NCBI GenBank assembly: GCA_947631375.1
Contig: CANRLD010000036.1
Location: 1 to 12,808 of the forward strand
Direction of reading: 5' to 3'
Length of the DNA: 12,808 bases
DNA from: an uncultured Methylophaga sp.
GTDB taxonomy: Bacteria > Pseudomonadota > Gammaproteobacteria > Nitrosococcales > Methylophagaceae
Shown: positions 6,711-12,808 of the stretch, one piece after another
Layout: each line of letters opens with the position of its first letter
Numbering within the stretch: position 1 is the stretch's first letter
The notes under the pieces: generated by a model
The model's input: the letters and a program-made list of their open reading frames with translations, nothing else
The model's database searches: none
What the model was told of the DNA's origin: nothing
Made by a program: the position numbers and the translations under genes

Positions 6711-7783
6711 ATACAATGCAGTCACTTCGTTCGCTTTTTGCTGATATGCAAATATGGGCGCGATCTCTAGGATTTCAACAGCTTGGCGTGAGTGACATTG
6801 ATTTGTCAGAGGCTGACGCACACTTAACGCAGTGGCTAAAACGCGGCTTTCATGGCGAGATGGATTTTATGCAGCGCCATGGCAGTTTACGCACCCATCC
6901 AGAGCAGTTGCTTCCCGGTACGGTGCGGATCATTACGGCGCGAATGGATTATTGGCCGGAAACAGCGGCTGATGCGTGGCAGGTGATCGGTGAGGATCAG
7001 CTTGGCTTTATTTCCCGTTACGCCTTGGGACGTGATTATCACAAACTGATACGTAAGCGTTTACTTCGGCTTGCACAGCGGATAGAAGAGGCTGTGGGCA
7101 GCATGGGCTATCGTGTTTTTACTGATAGTGCACCGGTCATGGAAAAAGCCCTGGCGCAGAAATCCGGCCTAGGCTGGATTGGCAAGCATACCAATGTGTT
7201 GAACCGGCAAAATGGTTCCTACTTTTTTCTCGGCGAGATCTATACCGATTTACCATTGCCGTTGACCGATCCGGTTAGCAGTCATTGCGGAAGTTGCACC
7301 GCTTGTCTTGATATCTGTCCGACGCAGGCGATTATTGCGCCTTACCAGCTGGATGCCCGGCGCTGTATTTCTTATCTGACCATTGAGCTGCGCGGCAGTA
7401 TTCCTGAAGAATATCGTCCGATGATGGGCAATCGTATTTATGGTTGTGATGACTGCCAGCTGGTATGTCCGTGGAACAAATACGCACAAATGACAACGGA
7501 ATCCGCTTACCTGCCACGGCAAGGGTTGGATGCCCCCCGGCTGGTTGAGTTGTTTGAGTGGACAGAGCAGCAATTTTTACAGCGGCTGGAAGGCAGCCCT
7601 ATCCGGCGCATTGGTTATGAGTGCTGGTTGCGCAATATTGCTGTGGCGCTGGGGAATGCTGCTAGTTGCGAGCAGGTGATAAAGGCATTAACCCGCCGGC
7701 TTGAGCATCCTTCAGTCTTGGTGCGCGAACATGTTTTGTGGGCGTTAACCAGGCACAAGGTGCGTCATAACGGCGTCACGTAG
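6698..7783 (+). CDS. queG: epoxyqueuosine reductase QueG
   Basis: Reduces epoxyqueuosine in tRNA to queuosine, the final step of the pathway, using cobalamin and two [4Fe-4S] clusters in the cytoplasm. Ferredoxin-like cysteines are C197-x2-C200-x2-C203-x3-C207-P and C250-x2-C253-x3-C257-P, with C223 in RRCISYLTIE as a likely further ligand. The conserved FTDSAP (141-146) carries the family's catalytic aspartate (D143). GLGWIGKHTN at 157-166 belongs to the cobalamin-binding core. The C-terminal roughly 70 residues look like HEAT-type helices. The 361-residue length is close to the E. coli protein (379). ATG 6698 is the longest start and ATG 6716 is an alternative; neither has a Shine-Dalgarno. 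PhoX follows 49 bases later on the same strand. Confidence 0.96.
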   Translation: MVDPNTMQSLRSLFADMQIWARSLGFQQLGVSDIDLSEADAHLTQWLKRGFHGEMDFMQRHGSLRTHPEQLLPGTVRIITARMDYWPETAADAWQVIGEDQLGFISRYALGRDYHKLIRKRLLRLAQRIEEAVGSMGYRVFTDSAPVMEKALAQKSGLGWIGKHTNVLNRQNGSYFFLGEIYTDLPLPLTDPVSSHCGSCTACLDICPTQAIIAPYQLDARRCISYLTIELRGSIPEEYRPMMGNRIYGCDDCQLVCPWNKYAQMTTESAYLPRQGLDAPRLVELFEWTEQQFLQRLEGSPIRRIGYECWLRNIAVALGNAASCEQVIKALTRRLEHPSVLVREHVLWALTRHKVRHNGVT

Positions 7784-7832
7784 CAAGAGTAATTTATTAT
7801 CAGGCAGTTAAAGAGTAGTAGCAGGAAACAGC

Positions 7833-9725
7833 ATGTCAACAGACAGTTTTGAATATTTGATGCAAAAACAAATAAGCCGACGCGGGGTGTTGCAGTTTGG
7901 TCTGGGCGCTATGCTTGCCTCGGTGATACCACTGGCGTCTGCGACCACCATGCTGCGGCAGCAGTCATCCCTGATAGGCTTCAAAGCGATTCCGGCCGCG
8001 GATTTACTGGATAAGGTAGTGGTGCCAGAAGGCTACCGCGCAGATGTTTTTTTCCGCTGGGGTGACCCGGTTTCAGACGGTCCCGAATTTAACATGGATG
8101 CGAGTAATTCCGCTGCCGAACAGGCGTTGCAAGCCGGTATGCATCATGATGCCATCGAATTTTATTCCTTACCCGCCGGCACAGCCAATTCGGATCACGG
8201 GCTGCTGGTGATGAACCATGAATATCTGGATACGCAGATCATTCATCCAGATGGCGGCTTTCTGGACAGTCCACACACTTTCACCGCCGACAAGGTGCGT
8301 AAAGAACAGAATGCGCATGGTGTATCAATTATCGAAGTTGAACGTAATGATGCAGGCTGGCAGATAAAGCGGCCATCAGTGTATGCGCGGCGCATCACAG
8401 CAAATACGCCGATGCGTATTGCCGGCCCGGCTGCCGGACATCCTTTGATGCAGACCACTGCCGATCCATTAGGTGTGGAAATTCTCGGTACTTTGAATAA
8501 TTGCGCCAATGGCAAAACGCCGTGGGGTACTTACCTGACCTGTGAAGAAAATTTTAACGGTTACTTCTCGCTGGCGGACGAAACCTTGACAAGCGCCGAG
8601 CAAAAACAGCGCTGGAAACGTTATGATTTGGGCTACAGCTATTATGGTTGGCAGCAGTTTGACAGCCGGTTTGATATGCAGCTTGAGCCGAATGAGGCAA
8701 ACCGTTTTGGCTGGGTGGTGGAAATCGATCCGTTTGATCCGCAGAGTCAGCCAGTTAAACGCACTGCTCTGGGGCGTTTTGCTCACGAAAATGTGGCGCA
8801 TAAACTTGCTGCGGATAACCGTATTGCTTTTTATTCTGGCGATGATGCGCCGTTTGAATATATCTATAAGTTTGTTACTGCTGAAGCATGGGACGGTACA
8901 GCAGGTGCACATCATGGAAAGCTGCTGGACGACGGTGTGTTATTTGTGGCGCGTTTTGATGCGTCGGGAAAAGGCTGTTGGTTGCCACTGCTGTTTGGTC
9001 AGAATGGTTTGACCCCGGAGCAGGGTTTTGCCGATCAGGCTGATGTGTTGATTCATGCCCGGGCTGCCGCCGATACGGTTGGTGCAACAAAAATGGATCG
9101 CCCGGAGTGGATTACTGTGCACCCAGATAGCGGCGAGGTGTATGTTTCGCTGACTAATAATAGTCAGCGTGGTGAGGCAGATGTCGATTCTGCCAATCCG
9201 CGGGCAATGAATTTGTTTGGCCATTTAATCCGCTTTTCCGAAGCAGATGCCACTGCTACCGAGTTCCAGTGGGAGGTGTTTGTGTTGGCAGGTGATGAGC
9301 AACATGGCGCTACGATTAAGGGGGATATTTTTGCCAACCCTGATGGGTTAATGATCGATCAGCGTGGTCTGCTTTGGGTACAGACGGATATCAGCCCCAG
9401 CAAACTGAATGCCGGAGAGTTTACGGCTTTTGGTAATAACCAGATGCTGGCGGTTGATCCGCGAACAGGTGAAAGCCGGCGCTTTTTGACTGGACCGACT
9501 GGCTGTGAAGTGACCGGTGTCACCTTGACGCCAGATATGAAAACCATGTGGGTAAATATCCAGCATCCGGGTGAAATTCCTAAGCTACTGGAAGAGAAGG
9601 GTATACAAAAATCACCACAAAAGCCTAATGCAGCAAGTAACTGGCCTGACCAGCAGGAAAATGGTCGACCTCGCTCCGCGACGGTTCTGATTACTAAAGA
9701 GGATGGCGGGGTGATTGGGACGTAA
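7833..9725 (+). CDS. PhoX-family (DUF839) alkaline phosphatase, Tat-exported
   Basis: PhoX enzymes are secreted Fe/Ca-dependent phosphomonoesterases that release phosphate from organic esters. The N-terminus has a twin-arginine motif (SRRGVLQFG, 15-23), a hydrophobic stretch and an A-S-A cleavage site near 37. This fits Tat export of a protein that folds with its metals in the cytoplasm. Family signatures are NCANGKTPWGTYLTCEENFNGY (221-244 region, with C237 in CEEN, where PhoX binds iron), GRFAHENVAH (314-323), FYSGDD (333-338), NPDG (502-505) and GPTGCEVTGV (554-563). The 630-residue length is typical. ATG 7833 has AGGAAA a few bases upstream. I see no Pho box in the 49-base gap after queG. 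Some DUF839 proteins have not been shown to be phosphatases, so substrate specificity is uncertain. Confidence 0.9.
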   Translation: MSTDSFEYLMQKQISRRGVLQFGLGAMLASVIPLASATTMLRQQSSLIGFKAIPAADLLDKVVVPEGYRADVFFRWGDPVSDGPEFNMDASNSAAEQALQAGMHHDAIEFYSLPAGTANSDHGLLVMNHEYLDTQIIHPDGGFLDSPHTFTADKVRKEQNAHGVSIIEVERNDAGWQIKRPSVYARRITANTPMRIAGPAAGHPLMQTTADPLGVEILGTLNNCANGKTPWGTYLTCEENFNGYFSLADETLTSAEQKQRWKRYDLGYSYYGWQQFDSRFDMQLEPNEANRFGWVVEIDPFDPQSQPVKRTALGRFAHENVAHKLAADNRIAFYSGDDAPFEYIYKFVTAEAWDGTAGAHHGKLLDDGVLFVARFDASGKGCWLPLLFGQNGLTPEQGFADQADVLIHARAAADTVGATKMDRPEWITVHPDSGEVYVSLTNNSQRGEADVDSANPRAMNLFGHLIRFSEADATATEFQWEVFVLAGDEQHGATIKGDIFANPDGLMIDQRGLLWVQTDISPSKLNAGEFTAFGNNQMLAVDPRTGESRRFLTGPTGCEVTGVTLTPDMKTMWVNIQHPGEIPKLLEEKGIQKSPQKPNAASNWPDQQENGRPRSATVLITKEDGGVIGT

Positions 9726-9782
9726 TTTTTGTAGAACGTCGCTAAAAAAAACGGACATCCTGACTTCCTGGTGATTTATGCC

Positions 9783-9807
9783 GTGTGGTGTGGGTTTCAC
9801 TTCACAC
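9783..9807. other. hairpin between convergent phoX and phr
   Basis: GTGTGGTGTG (9783-9792) pairs with CACTTCACAC (9798-9807) around a 5-base loop GGTTT, giving eight Watson-Crick pairs, one G-T wobble and one T-T mismatch. No T-tract follows on either strand, so it is not a canonical intrinsic terminator. An A8 run at 9744-9751 becomes a T8 run for phr transcripts, but it lies over 30 bases beyond the hairpin. The hairpin may protect 3' ends or assist termination of both genes. The rest of 9726-9835 holds nothing I recognise. Confidence 0.35.
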
Positions 9808-9835
9808 AGCGTAACAATCACTCGTGAATGGGCTA

Positions 9836-11257
9836 TCAATCGTGTAAAAGCGTACCTTGTTCGCTACTGGACACCAGCTTAAATGTGGCAATCGCCTCTG
9901 CTCTTGCGTATTTATAATCCACTATGGGGTGCGGATAACCGCATTGTTCACGTAGTGCTGGTGGCGGGGTGTGAATCAGCTTAATTGGCACATCGATTAA
10001 TTCCGGCACGAAGCGTTTGATAAACTGTCCTTTCGCATCATAACGCTCGGATTGTAAGGCTGGATTAAATACCCGGAAGTAGGGGGATGCATCAACGCCG
10101 GTCGAAGCGCTCCATTGCCATCCGCCATTGTTGGCAGCAAATTCGCCATCAATCAATGTATTCATAAAATACTGTTCACCGAGCCGCCAGTCGAGTAATA
10201 GTAATTTACTTAAAAAGCTGGCAGTGAGCATGCGTAGACGATTGTGCATCCAGCCGGTTTGATTGAGCTGACGCATAGCGGCATCGACAATCGGGAAGCC
10301 AGTTTTGCCTTCACACCAAGCTTTAAATCCGGCGTCATCGTTACGCCAGATGATTTGATCGGTTTCTGGTTTAAAGGCTTTGCCCATACTGAGGCGTGGG
10401 AAATACAGTAACAATTGCTTATAAAAATCCCGCCAAGCGAGTTCTCGCAACCAGTCGTCATGCCGCCAATCGCGGCTGGCTTCAAAGCAATGGTACTGAA
10501 TTGTGGTCAGTAGCCGCCTGGGGCCAAGCTGACCGTTTGCCAGCCAGGGAGATAACATGCTGGTGGATGGTTTGATTGGAAAGTTACGGTGGTTTTTGTA
10601 GTCGATGATTTTGATTTCACAAAATGATGATAGACGTTCCAAGGCTTTTTGTTCACTGGCTGGCCATAAATCCTCACGAAACCTCCCCGCCCATTCGCAT
10701 TTCAATAAAGTGGGGGATATCGCTTTTCCTTGCGCTTTTGGCTCACTGTAAGGGACCTGTTGGGTGTCTTCGAGGATTTGCAGCCAGCGCCGATAATAGG
10801 GTGTGAATACTTTAAATGGTTCGTTTTGTTGGGTTTTCACCGGCAATGAAACCATTAAATCTTCTGCTAATCGATGCACATTGATTTTTGCTTTGGTTAA
10901 AGCATCGGTTACCGCTTGATCGCGGCGTTGCTCATTGAGTGGGGTCTCCGCTTGAAACCAGATGTCGCTACTTTGTTGCTGTTGACAGAATTTAGCCAGC
11001 TTGGCGGCCACATCGGCAAAATACTCCACTTCAATCAAATGAAATACGATTCCTAAACTTGCTAGACGATCCGCGATATCTTGTAAGCTTGCGGCGCGAA
11101 GCCCAAGCTTTGCCGGAGACTCATGATGCTGCTGCCACTGTTTTGGTGTGGCACAAAAAAGAACTTGAATTGGCCCTTGTGCAGCAGCGAGTGCAAGAGC
11201 CGGATGATCATCCAATCGCAAATCATTTCTCAGCCAGACTAATTGCGTGGCTTGCAT
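9836..11257 (-). CDS. phrB: class I cyclobutane pyrimidine dimer DNA photolyase
   Basis: A light-driven flavoenzyme that splits UV-induced pyrimidine dimers. The N-terminal antenna domain (about 1-130) starts TQLVWLRNDLRLDDHPAL. N108-E109 matches the pair that contacts the folate (MTHF) antenna in E. coli, so folate is the likely second cofactor. The FAD domain has E272-L-A-W275-RDF (dimer binding), the Trp electron-transfer chain W304, W357 and W380 (E. coli W306, W359, W382), GKTGFPIVDAAMRQL (317-331), GWMHNRLRM (335-343) and ASTGVDASPYFRVFNP (384-399). The 473-residue length matches E. coli (472). The start is well defined by AAGGAG at 11268-11263, 5 bases before ATG 11257. It follows orn on the same strand after 129 bases containing hairpins, and converges on phoX. 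Confidence 0.96.
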   Translation of the reverse strand: MQATQLVWLRNDLRLDDHPALALAAAQGPIQVLFCATPKQWQQHHESPAKLGLRAASLQDIADRLASLGIVFHLIEVEYFADVAAKLAKFCQQQQSSDIWFQAETPLNEQRRDQAVTDALTKAKINVHRLAEDLMVSLPVKTQQNEPFKVFTPYYRRWLQILEDTQQVPYSEPKAQGKAISPTLLKCEWAGRFREDLWPASEQKALERLSSFCEIKIIDYKNHRNFPIKPSTSMLSPWLANGQLGPRRLLTTIQYHCFEASRDWRHDDWLRELAWRDFYKQLLLYFPRLSMGKAFKPETDQIIWRNDDAGFKAWCEGKTGFPIVDAAMRQLNQTGWMHNRLRMLTASFLSKLLLLDWRLGEQYFMNTLIDGEFAANNGGWQWSASTGVDASPYFRVFNPALQSERYDAKGQFIKRFVPELIDVPIKLIHTPPPALREQCGYPHPIVDYKYARAEAIATFKLVSSSEQGTLLHD

Positions 11258-11300
11258 AGGCTCTCCTTCACAGATGACGCGTACTTTGGTGAAAGTGTGG

Positions 11301-11335
11301 TTGCTAATCCCTCACGAACAGCAAAAAGTGAGGGA
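11301..11335 (-). promoter_or_regulatory. overlapping inverted repeats in the phr leader region
   Basis: An 8-bp perfect inverted repeat, TCCCTCAC (11308-11315) and GTGAGGGA (11328-11335), spans a 12-base loop. A second, weaker pair, TTGCT (11301-11305) and AGCAA (11320-11324), uses part of that loop, so the two folds cannot form together. The repeats lie 44 bases or more upstream of the phr start in the orn–phr spacer. The arrangement could be a partial orn terminator, an operator or an attenuator-like switch. No T-tract follows on the minus strand, and no promoter boxes are convincing. Confidence 0.4.
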
Positions 11336-11386
11336 ATGGGGAAGTGTCGTGGACTTGAGAATTTGCCTTGAATACGAAATGTCGGT

Positions 11387-11938
11387 TTACTCGGGCAGTT
11401 TGATCATATGCTCACGGTAGTGTTGTAGCTCACGAATCGAGTCTTTAATGTCATCCATCGCCAGATGGGCCGACTTTTTCTTAAACGCTTTTTCAACTTT
11501 AGGTGCCCAGCGACGTGCCAGTTCTTTGAAGCTGCTGACATCCAGGTTACGGTAATGAAAATAGGCTTCCAGTTCAGGCATGCAGCGCGCCATAAAGCGA
11601 CGATCCTGGCAGATACTGTTGCCACACATTGGCGAAATACCAGCCGGAACATATTTTTTGAGAAACTCCAAGGTCTCTTGTTCAGCCTGCTGCGCGGTAA
11701 TGGTACTGTTGCGAACCCGTTCGGTCAGACCTGATCGGCCGTGTTGATTGGTATTCCATTCATCCATTGCTGCCAGAACGCTGTCTGGCTGGTGAATGGC
11801 GATAATCGGGCCTTCTGCCAAAATAGCCAGTTCGCTATCAGTGACAATTGTGGCAATTTCGATAATATGGTCATTATTAGTGTCGAGACCGGTCATTTCC
11901 AGGTCAATCCAGATCAGATTATGTTTGCTTTTGGCCAT
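11387..11938 (-). CDS. orn: oligoribonuclease Orn
   Basis: A DEDDh 3'-5' exonuclease that degrades 2-5-nt RNA to mononucleotides, including pGpG from cyclic-di-GMP breakdown. It is usually essential in gammaproteobacteria. With ATG 11938 as residue 1 the catalytic residues fall at D12, E14 (IDLEMTGLD), D112 (QDRRF), H158 and D163 (HLAMDDI). This is the same numbering as the E. coli enzyme and strongly supports this start. GGAG lies just upstream. The open frame runs back to a GTG at 12016 and would add 26 unrelated residues. The 183-residue length is normal (E. coli 181). It ends 129 bases before phr and diverges from the M48 protease gene. Confidence 0.97.
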   Translation of the reverse strand: MAKSKHNLIWIDLEMTGLDTNNDHIIEIATIVTDSELAILAEGPIIAIHQPDSVLAAMDEWNTNQHGRSGLTERVRNSTITAQQAEQETLEFLKKYVPAGISPMCGNSICQDRRFMARCMPELEAYFHYRNLDVSSFKELARRWAPKVEKAFKKKSAHLAMDDIKDSIRELQHYREHMIKLPE

Positions 11939-11987
11939 GAGCTCCGTCTTTTTATTACTGCAGAATGTGTGAACAATATTGCCATTG

Positions 11988-11996
11988 ATTGTATCA
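11988..11996 (-). promoter_or_regulatory. candidate extended -10 promoter for orn
   Basis: On the minus strand TG-A-TACAAT (11996-11988) matches an extended -10 element with five of six -10 bases correct. Transcription would start near 11981, about 40 bases before the orn ATG. No good -35 box is seen, which extended -10 promoters tolerate. The site sits inside a small palindrome, TTGAT-TGT-ATCAA (11985-11997), that could bind a repressor. This is pattern evidence only. Confidence 0.35.
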
Positions 11997-12047
11997 AAGG
12001 CTAAGGTACAGGGCACTTTAATTAGGTTTCTAACTGGTTTAAAAATT

Positions 12048-12808
12048 ATGAATGAATTTAGCTGGGTGTTTTTAGTTGCGCTGGCACTGATGACGGGAAT
12101 TGAGATCTGGTTGTCGTTACGCCAACGCCGCCACGTGATGGCTAACCGTGACGAAGTGCCTGCCGCTTTTCGTGAGCAGATTGGTTTAGCGGCACATCAA
12201 AAAGCGGCTGACTATACCGTTGCTAAAGGTGGACAGATGCGCCGTGAAAGCTTGTTCGGTGCGGTGATATTGATTTTGTGGACACTGGGCGGTGGCTTGG
12301 CATTATTATCCGGAGCATGGGAGAGCTTGGGCTGGTCGGCGATGGCAACTGGTGTGGTGTTGATTCTGAGCTTTCTGGTGATAGGTTCGCTGCTGGAATT
12401 ACCGTTGTCGTGGTATCGCACCTTTGTGATGGAAGAAAAGTTCGGCTTTAATCGCAATACGCCGGCGCTGTTTTTGGGGGATTTTGCCAAGCAATTAGTG
12501 TTAATGCTGGCAATGGGCGCCCCAATTGCCTGGGTGACCTTGTGGTTGATGAATAGTACCGGCGACTTCTGGTGGTTATACCTGTGGGCGGCCTGGATGG
12601 GGTTTGCCGTGCTGATGATGTGGGCATACCCGGCTTTTATTGCGCCGATATTCAATAAGTTTACTCCGCTGGATGATGCGCAGTTGAAGCAGAAGGTTGA
12701 GCGTTTATTACAGCGTTGCGGTTTTAAGAGTCAGGGCATATTTGTGATGGATGGTTCTCGCCGCAGCGGTCACGGCAATGCCTATTTTACCGGTCTGGGT
12801 AATAACAA
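12048..12808 (+). CDS. M48A CAAX-type metalloprotease (Ste24 family), N-terminal part
   Basis: The first 253 codons of an integral membrane zinc protease; the gene runs off the right edge. There are hydrophobic segments near residues 5-24, 68-89, 98-117, 147-168 and 174-199. The M48A N-terminal signature is ELPLSWYRTFVMEEKFGFNRNT (117-138 region). The pre-catalytic segment is FVMDGSRRSGHGNAYFTGLG (232-251). The HExxH zinc motif of the family normally follows shortly after and would lie outside the window. Bacterial relatives are thought to act in envelope protein quality control rather than on prenylated proteins. ATG 12048 has no good Shine-Dalgarno but gives a sensible N-terminal membrane segment. 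It diverges from orn, and orn–M48 neighbours are seen in other gammaproteobacteria. Confidence 0.92.
   Translation, partial: MNEFSWVFLVALALMTGIEIWLSLRQRRHVMANRDEVPAAFREQIGLAAHQKAADYTVAKGGQMRRESLFGAVILILWTLGGGLALLSGAWESLGWSAMATGVVLILSFLVIGSLLELPLSWYRTFVMEEKFGFNRNTPALFLGDFAKQLVLMLAMGAPIAWVTLWLMNSTGDFWWLYLWAAWMGFAVLMMWAYPAFIAPIFNKFTPLDDAQLKQKVERLLQRCGFKSQGIFVMDGSRRSGHGNAYFTGLGNN

Noticed and set aside
8469..8915. 148-codon open frame on the minus strand inside phoX
   Set aside because: It lies wholly within a well-supported PhoX gene, its protein has no recognisable domain, and it has no sensible start context.
11939..12016. 26-residue N-terminal extension of Orn from GTG 12016
   Set aside because: Starting at ATG 11938 puts all five catalytic residues at the same numbers as in E. 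coli Orn, and the extension has no family similarity.
12212..12655. 147-codon open frame on the minus strand opposite the M48 protease gene
   Set aside because: The plus-strand frame shows clear M48A signatures and membrane segments; the opposite frame is low-complexity and unlike any family.
1..12808. CRISPR array, insertion sequence, defence island or prophage
   Set aside because: No direct-repeat array, terminal inverted repeats, transposase, integrase or nuclease/toxin genes are present; nearly all sequence is accounted for by housekeeping genes.

Overview
The window looks like ordinary, gene-dense chromosome of an aquatic gammaproteobacterium. The core gene order supports this: nnr–tsaE–amiB–mutL on the minus strand, queG divergent from nnr, and orn converging from the far side. 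E. coli has the same arrangement. The species cannot be named from this sequence. I see no insertion sequence, integrase, prophage gene or CRISPR array.

Left end (1-373): a minus-strand tRNA-Phe(GAA) with encoded CCA and a near-consensus sigma70 promoter. Upstream of it on the same strand is a 24-codon membrane-peptide ORF that starts inside the stop codon of the next gene.

Minus-strand block (373-6652): in transcription order nnr (NAD(P)HX repair), tsaE (tRNA t6A synthesis), amiB (septal peptidoglycan amidase), mutL (mismatch repair), and an unrecognised membrane-anchored protein of 374 residues. nnr and tsaE overlap by one base. In E. coli mutL is followed by miaA and hfq; here the unknown protein and the micro-ORF occupy that place. 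The unknown protein carries about five degenerate 28-residue repeats and a split LysM-like domain, and it is the most interesting object in the window.

Middle (6698-9725): plus-strand queG (last step of queuosine synthesis) and a Tat-exported PhoX-type phosphatase. Right part (9836-11938): minus-strand CPD photolyase and orn (oligoribonuclease). The queG–orn interval holds phoX and phr here, whereas E. coli has tRNA-Gly genes in it. Phosphate scavenging and light repair fit life in sunlit, phosphate-poor water, but that is inference. From 12048 a CAAX-type M48 protease gene runs off the right edge before its catalytic motif.

Several starts are better placed downstream of the longest open frame: nnr at 6652, orn at 11938 and probably mutL at 3188. 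No complete undescribed system is visible. The candidates for new biology are the repeat/LysM-like protein, its coupled 24-residue membrane peptide, and the hairpin-bearing orn–phr spacer.
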